NCBI RefSeq assembly: GCF_021442385.1
Contig: NZ_MUZA01000047.1
Location: 1 to 51,335 of the forward strand
Length of the DNA stretch: 51,335 bases
From: Micromonospora sp. MH99
GTDB lineage: Bacteria > Actinomycetota > Actinomycetes > Mycobacteriales > Micromonosporaceae
Direction of reading: 5' to 3'
Part shown: piece after piece, positions 23,230-31,609 of the stretch
How the letters are laid out: every line of letters begins with the position of its first letter
How positions within the stretch are numbered: position 1 is the first letter of the stretch
Made by a program: the position numbers and the translations under genes
The notes under the pieces: generated by a model
The model's database searches: none
What the model was told of the DNA's origin: nothing
What the model saw: the letters and a program-made list of their open reading frames with translations, nothing else

Positions 23230-24843
23230 TTACTGGGTGGGGATGTCGCGGGTTTGGAAGGTGCGCAGGGCCAGGGCCAGGAGGGCCGCGGTGATCACCG
23301 TGAGGGCCACCAGGGGGGTGACCGTCCAGTTGTCGCCCAGCACCTGGGGGGTGTGCGTGAACGGGGAGACGTCCAGCGCCCACTGGCTCAGCTTCAGCAC
23401 CGCGCCGATCTGACCGAGCAGCAGGCAGCCGGCGAGCACGGCCCAGGCCGCCGAGGAGAACCGGGGCAGCCAGCCCACCAGCAGCGCGGCGAGCCCGGCG
23501 AGCACCCACACCGCCGGCACCTGGGCCAGCCCGACGCCGAGCAGCCGGAGCAGCTCACCACCGACGTCGCCCACGCTGAGGCCGTACGACAGCCCGGTCG
23601 CGAGCCCCGCTACGGCCAGCACCACCACCGGGCCGAGCAGCGCGAAGAGCAGGTGCGCCGCCAGCCAGCGGGACCGGCTCACCGCCGTGGCGAGCAGCGG
23701 CTCGGCCCGCCCGGCGGTCTCCTCGGCCCGCGCCCGCAGCGCGGCCTGGATGCCGTACCCGGCCGCGGCCAACGCGGTAAGGCTCAACGAACTCCCGAGG
23801 TACGCCTCGGCAAGCGTCGCCGTGCCGCCCAACCGGGCCAGGATGTCGGCGACCTGCTGGTTGCCCTGCACCGCGTCGGCGGCCGCGTCGGCGGCGCCAC
23901 CCAGCACCAGACCGAGCAGCCCGAAGCCGAGCGTCCAGCCGAGCAGCTGGCCCCGGTGCAGCCGCCAGGCCAGACCGAACGGACCGGCCAGCCGCGGACC
24001 CGCGGTGGCCGGGCCGAGTCGTGGCGGCAGCACCCCCGCGCCGAGGTCGCGGCGCACCGAGATCGGGTACGCGACGAGCGCGACCACCGCGGCGAACAGC
24101 ACCGGCAGCAGGAGCACCCACCAGCGCTCACCGGCGAAGGCCCGCACCCGGGGCGCCCAGCCCAGCGGCGAGACCCAGCTCAGCCACTCGGCCTTTCCAC
24201 CGGCGCCGCCGGACCCTCCGGCGTCGCCCGCCAGCCGCAGCACGAAGGCCAACCCGAGCACGCCCAGGCCGATGCCGCGCGCCCCGCCGGCGCTCTCGGT
24301 GAGCTGCGCGGCGAGACCGCCGACAGTGGCGAAGGCGACGCCGGTGAGCGCCAGGCCGGCACCGAAGATCAGCGAACCCGCACCGGGCAGACCCGCGGCG
24401 ACCAGGCCGCCGGCGATGAGCAGACCGAGAAGCACATTCGCGGCGTACGTCACCAGCAGCGCCGCAGTCAGACCCGCGTACCGGCCGAGGACCGTCGCGC
24501 CGAGCAGTTCCCGCCGGCCGGCCTCCTCCTCGGTGCGGGTGTGCCGCACCACCGTCAGCAGGCTGGCCAGCGCGGCGACCAGCACCAGCATGCCGGCCCG
24601 CTGGACGGTGAGCGCACCGATGCTGTCGCCGAACACCGGGCCGAGCAACGCGACGATCGACGGGTTGCTCGCCGTGTTGGCCAGGTACGCGGCCCGCTCG
24701 TCGGCGGTCTGGTACAGCTCGGCGTACGCGCTGGCGTAGCTGGCCGGCAGCACGGCCAGCAGGAGGATCCAGATCGGCAGCACGACCCGGTCCCGCCGCA
24801 GGATCAGCCGCACCAGGTGCCGGGTGCCGGTGAAGGGGCTCAT
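23230..24843 (-). CDS. ABC-2 type exporter permease
   Basis: 537 residues, about twelve hydrophobic segments arranged as two similar halves of six, the layout of the actinobacterial permeases often annotated as exporters of polyketide antibiotics. The N-terminal half begins GTRHLVRLILRRDRVVLPIWILLL; the second half restarts near LAGPFGLAWRLHRGQLLGWTLGFG. It should form the membrane part of a drug or metabolite exporter with the ATPase upstream, whose stop overlaps its ATG (ATGA at 24840-24843). Substrate unknown. Confidence 0.88.
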   Translation of the reverse strand: MSPFTGTRHLVRLILRRDRVVLPIWILLLAVLPASYASAYAELYQTADERAAYLANTASNPSIVALLGPVFGDSIGALTVQRAGMLVLVAALASLLTVVRHTRTEEEAGRRELLGATVLGRYAGLTAALLVTYAANVLLGLLIAGGLVAAGLPGAGSLIFGAGLALTGVAFATVGGLAAQLTESAGGARGIGLGVLGLAFVLRLAGDAGGSGGAGGKAEWLSWVSPLGWAPRVRAFAGERWWVLLLPVLFAAVVALVAYPISVRRDLGAGVLPPRLGPATAGPRLAGPFGLAWRLHRGQLLGWTLGFGLLGLVLGGAADAAADAVQGNQQVADILARLGGTATLAEAYLGSSLSLTALAAAGYGIQAALRARAEETAGRAEPLLATAVSRSRWLAAHLLFALLGPVVVLAVAGLATGLSYGLSVGDVGGELLRLLGVGLAQVPAVWVLAGLAALLVGWLPRFSSAAWAVLAGCLLLGQIGAVLKLSQWALDVSPFTHTPQVLGDNWTVTPLVALTVITAALLALALRTFQTRDIPTQ

Positions 24844-25736
24844 GACCGCACCTGCTCGGCCTGGTAGTGCCGCAGGAACAGCTCCTCCAGCGTCGGCGGC
24901 TGGCTGGTCAGGCTGCGTACGCCGATCTCGGTGAGCCGGCGCAGCGCGGCGTCCAGCGCGGCGTCCTCCACGTCGAAGCGCACCCGCTGCCCGTCCACCC
25001 GCAGGTCGTGTACGCCGCCGAGCTGACCCAGGCCGTCCACCGACCCGGTCACTTCGGCCTCGATCGAGGTGCGTCGTAGGTGCCGCAGCTCGCTCAGGGT
25101 GCCGGTTTCCACGTCCCGCCCGTTGCGGATGATCGTCACCCGGTCACAGAGCGCCTCCACCTCGGCCAGGATGTGGCTGGAGAGCAGCACGGTGCGACCG
25201 TCGGCCCTGGCCCGGCGCACCCAGTGCTGGAAGACCTCCTCCATGAGCGGATCCAGGCCGGAGGTCGGCTCGTCCAGGATGAGCAGTTCGACATCCGACG
25301 CGAGTGCGGCCACCAGGCCGACCTTCTGCCGGTTGCCCTTGGAGTACGCCCGGCCCTTCTTGCGGGGGTCCAGCTCGAAGGAGTCGAGCAGTTCGGCTCG
25401 GCGGGCCGGGTCGAGGCCGCCGCGCATCCGGCCGAGCAGGTCGATGACCTCGCCCCCGGAGAGGTTGGGCCAGAGCGTCACGTCGCCCGGCACGTACGCC
25501 AGCCGGCGGTGCAGGGCCACCGCGTCGCGCCACGGGTCGCCGCCGAGCAGTCGGACGTCCCCCGCGTCCGTCCGCAGCAGCCCGAGCAGGGCCCGGATGG
25601 CCGTCGACTTGCCGGCGCCGTTCGGGCCGAGGAAGCCGTGCACCTCGCCGGCGCGGACGGTCAGGTCCAGACCGTCCAGCGCCCGGGTCCGGCCGAAGGT
25701 CTTGACCAGGCCGGACACCTCAATCGGAGTTTCCAT
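24840..25736 (-). CDS. ABC exporter ATP-binding protein
   Basis: 298 residues. Walker A GPNGAGKST (about 37-45), Q-loop region, Walker B LLILDEPTSGLD and switch His in SSHILAE. The signature motif is YSKGNRQKV rather than LSGGQ, a variant common in this exporter subfamily. A C-terminal ~75-residue domain (RHLRRTSIEAEVTGSVDGLGQLGGVHDLRV) is typical of DrrA-like ATPases. The promoter is visible: TTCACA (-35, 25767-25772), 17 bp, TAGCTT (-10, 25744-25749), then 7 nt to the ATG, so the message is probably leaderless and under control of the divergent GbsR-like regulator. Confidence 0.92.
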   Translation of the reverse strand: METPIEVSGLVKTFGRTRALDGLDLTVRAGEVHGFLGPNGAGKSTAIRALLGLLRTDAGDVRLLGGDPWRDAVALHRRLAYVPGDVTLWPNLSGGEVIDLLGRMRGGLDPARRAELLDSFELDPRKKGRAYSKGNRQKVGLVAALASDVELLILDEPTSGLDPLMEEVFQHWVRRARADGRTVLLSSHILAEVEALCDRVTIIRNGRDVETGTLSELRHLRRTSIEAEVTGSVDGLGQLGGVHDLRVDGQRVRFDVEDAALDAALRRLTEIGVRSLTSQPPTLEELFLRHYQAEQVRS

Positions 25737-25743
25737 ATATCGG

Positions 25744-25772
25744 AAGCTACACTCGTTTCACAAAGTTGTGAA
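25744..25772 (-). promoter_or_regulatory. Promoter and operator of the ABC exporter
   Basis: A perfect palindrome TTCACAA-ag-TTGTGAA (25757-25772) covers the -35 hexamer (TTCACA on the minus strand) and half the spacer of the exporter promoter, whose -10 is TAGCTT at 25744-25749. A protein bound here would block RNA polymerase. The divergent GbsR/MarR regulator is the obvious candidate. Confidence 0.75.
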
Positions 25773-25828
25773 GATAGTGAGAGTCGGGGCACCATCGGTG
25801 CCCACGAACCGCGCAGGGAGGGACCGCC

Positions 25829-26326
25829 ATGGCAGCCGACGACGGCCACGACCCCGTGCACCTCTTCGTCGAACGGATGGCCCTCACGTTCGCCGAGGTC
25901 GGCTTCCCACGGATGGCCGCCCGGGTGCTGTTCACCGTGATGAGCGCCGACGACCCCCTGACCGCCGCCGAGATCGGCGAGCGGCTCGGCGTCAGCGCGG
26001 CGGCGGTCAGCGGCGCGGTCCGCTATCTCACCCAGTTCGGCATGCTGATCCGCGAGCCCGTCCCCCGGTCCCGCCGCGATCGCTACCGGATGCCGGAGAA
26101 CCCCTGGTACGAGGGGACCATCACCAAGACCGCGATCTACAAGACGTTCATCGACGTAGCCGAGGGTGGAGTGGCCGCCCTCAACGGCCCCGAGACACCG
26201 GCCGGCGAACGGGTCGCCGAGATGCGCGACTTCTTCATCTTCGTCCAGGAGGAAATCGACTCGCTGGGCGAGCGCTGGCGGGTCCGCCGGGCCCAAACCG
26301 GCCATCTGCGCCCCGGCGAGGGCTGA
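25829..26326 (+). CDS. GbsR/MarR-family transcriptional regulator
   Basis: 165 residues. Winged helix: GFPRMAARVLFTVMSADDPLTAAEIGERLGVSAAAVSGAVRYLTQFGMLIREPVPRSRRDRYRM, followed by a helical dimerisation region. The pattern FAEVGFPRMAARVL is typical of GbsR-like regulators that sit beside ABC-2 exporters. GGGAGG (25816-25821) is 7 nt before the ATG. It is divergent from the exporter and probably represses it and itself through the palindrome at 25757-25772; the ligand is likely an exporter substrate, but that is inference. Confidence 0.88.
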   Translation: MAADDGHDPVHLFVERMALTFAEVGFPRMAARVLFTVMSADDPLTAAEIGERLGVSAAAVSGAVRYLTQFGMLIREPVPRSRRDRYRMPENPWYEGTITKTAIYKTFIDVAEGGVAALNGPETPAGERVAEMRDFFIFVQEEIDSLGERWRVRRAQTGHLRPGEG

Positions 26327-26335
26327 CCGGCCCGG

Positions 26336-26890
26336 TCAGGCGGAGCTGCCCCAGCGGGCCTGCTCAAGCAGCTCCACCGCCCGGCTCCGCGACTCCTCGT
26401 CGTCGGCGCGGAGCAGGGTGGTCGCCTCGTCGACCGCGTCGGTGAGCCGCCGCCACTGCGTGTCACGCTCGCGCACCAGGTCCGACTGGGCGGCCAACTG
26501 CCGGGTCTTCACCCACAGCTCAACGAAGACCGACACCTTGGCCCGCAGCACCCACGGGTCGAACGGCTTCGTCAGGTAGTCCACCGCGCCCACCTGGTAA
26601 CCCCGGAGCGCGAGCTGGGCGTCCCGGTCGGCGGCGGTGAGGAAGATGATCGGCACGTGCCGGGTCCGCTCCCGGCGCTTGATGTGGCTGGCCGTCTCGA
26701 AGCCGTCCATGTCCGGCATCTGCGCGTCCAACAGGATCACCGCGAAGTCGTCCACCAGCAGCTGCTTGAGCGCCGCCTCACCGCTCTCCACGGCCACCGA
26801 CTGCACCGGAAGGCCCTGCAGGATCGCCTCCAGTGCCATCAGATTCTCGCGGCGGTCGTCCACGAGCAGCGCCTTGGCCATCTGGGTCAC
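26336..26890 (-). CDS. Single-domain response regulator with C-terminal coiled coil
   Basis: 184 residues. A CheY-like receiver (about 5-125) has the acidic pair D11-D12, phosphoacceptor D55 (LLDAQMPDMDG), T85 and K108 (DYLTKPFD), so it should be phosphorylatable. The last ~55 residues (LWVKTRQLAAQSDLVRERDTQWRRLTDAVDEATTLLRADDEESR) form a helical extension with no DNA-binding domain. It may relay phosphate or scaffold rather than control transcription. GTG 26890 overlaps the kinase stop (GTGA), with GAGGAG 5 nt upstream, so it is coupled to the poly-HAMP kinase and is its likely partner. Confidence 0.88.
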   Translation of the reverse strand: MTQMAKALLVDDRRENLMALEAILQGLPVQSVAVESGEAALKQLLVDDFAVILLDAQMPDMDGFETASHIKRRERTRHVPIIFLTAADRDAQLALRGYQVGAVDYLTKPFDPWVLRAKVSVFVELWVKTRQLAAQSDLVRERDTQWRRLTDAVDEATTLLRADDEESRSRAVELLEQARWGSSA

Positions 26891-29800
26891 GAAGTCTCCT
26901 CGGTCCGGCCGCCACTGATCCAGGACGACATCAGCTCGATCAGGTCGTCCAGGTCGACCGGCTTGGTGATGTAGTCACTTCCGCCGGCCGCCAGCGCGGA
27001 CTCGCGGTCACCAGGCATCGCCTTCGCGGTCAGGAAGACGACCGGAAGATCGGCGAACCGGTGGTTACGGCGGATCTGGCGGGTCGTCTCGTATCCGTCC
27101 TGGTCCGGCATCATGGCGTCCATCAGCACGATGTCCACCTCCGGGTGCTCGGCCAGCAGGCGGACGCCGTCCGCCCCGTTGTCCGAGTACAGCACGGTCA
27201 TGCCGTGCAGCTCCAACGCGCTGGTCAGAGCGAAGACGTTGCGGACGTCGTCGTCCACGATCAGCACTGTGGCACCGTCCAGCTGACGGGTGGCCGGCGC
27301 CTCCGGCCGCGCCGGCAGCAGCTCCAGCGGCGGCATCAGCAGCGACGACGGCAGGCCGGCGCGCTGCGGTGACGGCGCCTGGGGCGCGACCACCGCGTCC
27401 GGAGCGAGGACCTGCGGCACGAACAACGTGAACGTCGAACCCTGTCCGGGCGCCGACGACACCGTGATGGTGCCGCCGATCAGCCGGGCCAGGTCACGGC
27501 TGATCGACAGCCCCAGGCCGGTGCCGCCGTAGCGGCGGCTGGTCGTGCCGTCCGCCTGCTGGAACGCCTCGAAGATGATCGACAGCTTGTCGTCGGAGAT
27601 GCCGATGCCGGTGTCGATCACCGTGAACGCGATCACCTGCTGGGCGTTGGTGAGCGCCGGCACGTCGAAGACCGCGTTCTCGCCCGCCGGGGCGATCCGC
27701 AACGTCACCGCGCCGTTGTCGGTGAACTTCACCGCGTTGGAGAGCAGGTTGCGCAGGATCTGCTGCAACCGCTGCGCGTCGGTGACCAACGCCGGCGGCA
27801 GATCCTTGCTGACCCGTACCTGGAAGTCGAGGTGCTTCTCCTCGGCCTGCGGCGCGAACGCCTGCTCCACGTAGCCACGGATTTCCGCGAAACGGATCTC
27901 GGTGGGCTCGACGTCCATCCGGCCGGCCTCGATCTTGGACAGGTCCAGGATGTCGTCGATCAGCGAGAGCAGGTCCGAACCGGCGCTGTGGATGGTCCGG
28001 GCGAACTCGATCTGCTTCGGGTTGAGGTTCTGCTCCGAGTTCTCGGCCAGCAGCCGGGCCAGCAGCAGCAGCGAGTTCAGCGGCGTACGCAGCTCGTGGC
28101 TCATGTTGGCCAGGAACTCCGACTTGTACGCCGACGCCCGGGTCAGCTGCTGCGCCTTCTCCTCCAGGCCCAGCCGGGCCAGCTCGATCTCCCGGTTCTT
28201 GGTCTCGATGTTGCCCTTCTGCTCGGACAGCAGGGTGGCTTTCTCCTCCAGCTCGGCGTTGGTGCGCTGCAACTCCGCCGACTGCTCCTGCAACTCGTGC
28301 GCGAGCCGCTGCGACTGGGCCAGCAGCTCCTCCGTACGCCGGTTGGCCTGAATGGTGTTGACCGCGATGCCGATGGTGAGCACCAGCCGCTCCAGGAACG
28401 ACAGGTGCAGCTCGGAGAACGCCGCCACGCTGGCGAACTCGATCACCCCGAGCAGCTCCCCCTCGAACAGCACGGGGAGCACCACCAGGTCGGACGGGGG
28501 TGTCTCGGCCAGGCCGGAGCGCAGCGTGAGGCGGCTGTTCGGGGAGGCGCTGACCCGGATCGTCCGGCGCGAGAGGGCGGTCTGACCGACCAACCCCTCA
28601 CCCGGGCCGAAGGTGACGTCGTGCCCGCGCGCCACGTACCCGTACGACGAGGTCAACCGCAGCCGCATGCTGCCGTCGGTGTCGTCGGCCAGGAAGAAGG
28701 CGCCGAGCTGGGCGTCGACCAGCGGGGTCACCTCCATCATGATCATGCGGCAGACCTCGCCCAGGTCCCGCTGGCCCTGCAGGAGGCCACCGATGCGGGC
28801 GAGGTTGGAGTCCAACCAGCCCTGCTCGGCGTTCTTCTTGGTCGTCTCCCGGAGGGTGACGATCATCTGGTTGATGTTGTCCTTCAGCTCCGCGACCTCG
28901 CCCTGCGCCTTGACCGCGATCCGCTGGGTCAGGTCGCCCCGGGTCACCGACGTGGACACCTGGGCGATGGCCCGCAGCTGGGTGGTCAGGGTCGAGGCGA
29001 GCTGGTTGACGTTCTCGGTGAGGTCGCGCCAGGTGCCGGAGACACCCTTCACCTGCGCCTGACCGCCGAGCTTGCCCTCGATGCCGACCTCGCGGGCCAC
29101 CCGGGTCACCTCGTCAGCGAACGACGACAGCTGATCCACCATCGTGTTGACAGTCGACTTGAGTTCCAGGATCTCGCCCTGCGCGTCCACGGTGATCTTC
29201 TGGCTCAGGTCGCCCTTCGCCACGGCCGTGGTCACCGAGGCGATGTTGCGGACCTGGCTGGTCAGGTTCGACGCCATGGAGTTCACGTTGTCGGTCAGGT
29301 CCCGCCAGGTGCCGGAGACGCCCTTCACCTGCGCCTGACCGCCGAGCTTGCCCTCGGTGCCCACCTCACGGGCCACCCGGGTCACCTCGTCGGCGAACGA
29401 CGACAGCTGATCCACCATCGTGTTGACAGTCGACTTCAGCTCCAGGATCTCGCCCCGCGCGTCCACCGTGATCTTCTGCGACAGGTCACCCTTCGCCACC
29501 GCCGTGGAGACCTGCGCGATGTTGCGCACCTGGGCGGTCAGGTTCGACGCCATCGAGTTCACGTTGTCGGTCAGGTCCCGCCACGTGCCGGCGACCCCGC
29601 GCACCTGCGCCTGACCGCCGAGCTTGCCCTCGGTGCCCACCTCACGGGCCACCCGCGTCACCTCGTCGGCGAACGACGACAGCTGATCCACCATCGTGTT
29701 GACGGTCGACTTCAACTCCAGGATCTCGCCCCGCGCGTCCACCGTGATCTTCTGCGACAGGTCACCCTTGGCCACCGCCGTGGTCACCGAGGCGATGTTG

Positions 29801-31254
29801 CGGACCTGGCTGGTCAGGTTCGACGCCATCGAGTTCACGTTGTCGGTCAGATCCCGCCAGGTGCCGGAAACGCCCTTCACCTGCGCCTGACCGCCCAGGT
29901 TGCCCTCGGTGCCCACCTCGCGGGCCACCCGCGTCACCTCGTCGGCGAACGACGACAACTGGTCGACCATGGTGTTGACGGTGTTCTTCAGCTCCAGGAT
30001 CTCGCCCTGGGCGTCGACGGTGATCTTCTGCGACAGGTCGCCCTTCGCCACCGCGGTGGAGACCTGGGAGATGTTGCGGACCTGGCTGGTCAGGTTGCCG
30101 GCGAGCTGGTTGACGTTCTCGGTGAGGTCCCGCCAGGTGCCGGAGACGCCACGCACCTGCGCCTGACCACCGAGCTTGCCCTCGATGCCCACCTCACGGG
30201 CGACCCGCGTCACCTCGTCGGCGAACGACGACAACTGGTCCACCATCGTGTTGACGGTGTCCTTCAGCTCCAGGATCTCGCCCTGCGCCGCCACGGTGAT
30301 CTTCTGGGAGAGGTCACCGCGCGCGACAGCCGTGGAGACCTGCGCGATGTTGCGGACCTGGGCCGTCAGGTTCGACGCCATCGAGTTGACGCTGTCGGTC
30401 AGGTCCTTCCAGGTGCCGGCCACGTTCGGCACCTCGGCCTGGCCGCCCAGCTTGCCCTCGGTGCCCACCTCACGGGCCACCCGGGTCACCTGCTCGGCGA
30501 AGAGCCGCAGCGTGTCGGTGAGGTAGTTCATCGTGGCGGCCAGCTCGGCGACCTCACCGCGCGCGCCGACCGTGATCTTCTGCGACAGGTCGCCCTTGGC
30601 CACCGCCGTCGCCACCTGCGAGATCGACCGCACCTGGCCGGTCAGGTTCGACGCCATGGTGTTCACCGAGTCGGTGAGGTCCTTCCAGGTGCCGGCGACG
30701 CCCCGGACGTCGGCCTGGCCGCCCAGCTTGCCCTCGGTGCCCACCTCACGGGCCACCCGGGTCACCTCGTTGGAGAACGACGACAGCTGGTCGACCATCG
30801 TGTTGACGGTGCGCCCGATGCGCAGGTACTCACCGCGCAGCGGCCGACCGTCGATCTCCAACGCCATGTGCTGGGACAGGTCGCCGTCCGCGACCGCCAC
30901 GATCACCCGGGCGATCTCGGTGGTGGGCCGGCCCAGGTCGTCGATCAGCGAGTTGATCGCCCGCTGCCCCTCCGCCCAGGAGCCGTCCAGCCCCTCGTCG
31001 TCGAGTCGCTCGGTGAGCCGGCCGTCCCGACCGACGATCCGGCTGATCCGCCGCAGGTCCAGGTACTGCCGCTCCTGGAGCGAAACCACCTCGTTGAAGG
31101 CGTCCGCCACCTCGCCGGCCTTGCCGGCACGGCGGGGCAGCCGGACCTTCAGGTCGCCGCGACCGATCCGTCGCAGCGCCTCGGTCAACTCACCGAGGAG
31201 CGCCTCGTGGTCGGGCGCGGACGGATCCGCGACCGACTGCTTCGCCGTGGTCAT
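26887..31254 (-). CDS. Soluble poly-HAMP hybrid histidine kinase (Nik1/Os-1-like layout)
   Basis: About 1455 residues with no signal peptide or membrane segment. Order: N-terminal HAMP-like start (about 20-90), then tandem HAMP units of ~92 residues up to about 800, seven of which carry the GTW-(K/R)-DLT signature; a GAF domain (about 825-950); a coiled coil (about 970-1035); HisKA with phospho-His in MSHELRTPLNS (near 1053); HATPase with LLSNAVKFTDNG and DTGIGISDDKL and GGTGLGLSIS (about 1160-1270); and a receiver (VLIVDDD ... VLMDAMMPDQDG ... YITKPVD, about 1325-1450). The HAMP array recalls fungal group III osmosensing kinases. ATG 31254 is 3 nt after GAGGA; ATG 31257 is also possible. Divergent from the ATPase-SpoIIE phosphatase. 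Confidence 0.92.
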   Translation of the reverse strand: MTTAKQSVADPSAPDHEALLGELTEALRRIGRGDLKVRLPRRAGKAGEVADAFNEVVSLQERQYLDLRRISRIVGRDGRLTERLDDEGLDGSWAEGQRAINSLIDDLGRPTTEIARVIVAVADGDLSQHMALEIDGRPLRGEYLRIGRTVNTMVDQLSSFSNEVTRVAREVGTEGKLGGQADVRGVAGTWKDLTDSVNTMASNLTGQVRSISQVATAVAKGDLSQKITVGARGEVAELAATMNYLTDTLRLFAEQVTRVAREVGTEGKLGGQAEVPNVAGTWKDLTDSVNSMASNLTAQVRNIAQVSTAVARGDLSQKITVAAQGEILELKDTVNTMVDQLSSFADEVTRVAREVGIEGKLGGQAQVRGVSGTWRDLTENVNQLAGNLTSQVRNISQVSTAVAKGDLSQKITVDAQGEILELKNTVNTMVDQLSSFADEVTRVAREVGTEGNLGGQAQVKGVSGTWRDLTDNVNSMASNLTSQVRNIASVTTAVAKGDLSQKITVDARGEILELKSTVNTMVDQLSSFADEVTRVAREVGTEGKLGGQAQVRGVAGTWRDLTDNVNSMASNLTAQVRNIAQVSTAVAKGDLSQKITVDARGEILELKSTVNTMVDQLSSFADEVTRVAREVGTEGKLGGQAQVKGVSGTWRDLTDNVNSMASNLTSQVRNIASVTTAVAKGDLSQKITVDAQGEILELKSTVNTMVDQLSSFADEVTRVAREVGIEGKLGGQAQVKGVSGTWRDLTENVNQLASTLTTQLRAIAQVSTSVTRGDLTQRIAVKAQGEVAELKDNINQMIVTLRETTKKNAEQGWLDSNLARIGGLLQGQRDLGEVCRMIMMEVTPLVDAQLGAFFLADDTDGSMRLRLTSSYGYVARGHDVTFGPGEGLVGQTALSRRTIRVSASPNSRLTLRSGLAETPPSDLVVLPVLFEGELLGVIEFASVAAFSELHLSFLERLVLTIGIAVNTIQANRRTEELLAQSQRLAHELQEQSAELQRTNAELEEKATLLSEQKGNIETKNREIELARLGLEEKAQQLTRASAYKSEFLANMSHELRTPLNSLLLLARLLAENSEQNLNPKQIEFARTIHSAGSDLLSLIDDILDLSKIEAGRMDVEPTEIRFAEIRGYVEQAFAPQAEEKHLDFQVRVSKDLPPALVTDAQRLQQILRNLLSNAVKFTDNGAVTLRIAPAGENAVFDVPALTNAQQVIAFTVIDTGIGISDDKLSIIFEAFQQADGTTSRRYGGTGLGLSISRDLARLIGGTITVSSAPGQGSTFTLFVPQVLAPDAVVAPQAPSPQRAGLPSSLLMPPLELLPARPEAPATRQLDGATVLIVDDDVRNVFALTSALELHGMTVLYSDNGADGVRLLAEHPEVDIVLMDAMMPDQDGYETTRQIRRNHRFADLPVVFLTAKAMPGDRESALAAGGSDYITKPVDLDDLIELMSSWISGGRTEETS
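28980..30760 (-). repeat. 276-bp tandem repeats coding HAMP units
   Basis: The HAMP array is built from near-identical 276-bp DNA units, for example the blocks around 29144, 29420 and 29696. Long stretches are the same base for base, including synonymous positions, which suggests recent duplication or gene conversion. Confidence 0.85.
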
Positions 31255-31609
31255 CATTCCTCGCTCAGCTCGGGGGGCCCGTGCCCGTACGGACACACCG
31301 GCACCCCATATTGTGCCCGCGCGCGCCGTAGTGCCAGGGTGCGCGACCCGCCGATCGGCCCTGGTGGCCTCCGCGATCCCCCCGGCGACGCCCAACCCGG
31401 CACAGACCTCGCCGAGTGGCGCTGGTCACCGGAGGGATCGCGTGGCCGACCCCGAGTTGGCGGGACGCTGCCAGGCCCCGTCGTCACCGGTGCGGGCCTT
31501 TCGCGCCGAGCCCGCCGTCACGCGCCCGGCGCGCTCCGCCGACCGACGCCCGCCCCGCCGATCGCGCATCGGCTTGGCACCCGACGGGGGAACGGTGGAG
31601 GATACGGGG
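31255..31609. other. 355-bp divergent intergenic region
   Basis: This lies between the poly-HAMP kinase (minus) and the ATPase-SpoIIE gene (plus) and must hold both promoters. On the minus strand CACAAT at 31311-31316 is a weak -10 candidate. No stable palindrome stands out. The plus frame is open across the region, but nothing before 31610 looks like the phosphatase family. Confidence 0.4.

Noticed and set aside
23254..24867. A 537-codon plus-strand frame antisense to the ABC permease
   Set aside because: The Gln/Arg/Gly-rich content is typical of a reversed hydrophobic membrane-protein gene.
28980..30760. Regular 276-bp repeats as a mobile or satellite array
   Set aside because: They encode HAMP domains in one long frame; no terminal repeats or target duplications.
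30533..31609. A possible 1077-bp 5' extension of the ATPase-SpoIIE gene
   Set aside because: This part overlaps the opposite-strand kinase and encodes Arg/Ser/Pro-rich noise; the ribosome site and ATPase domain support a start at 31610.
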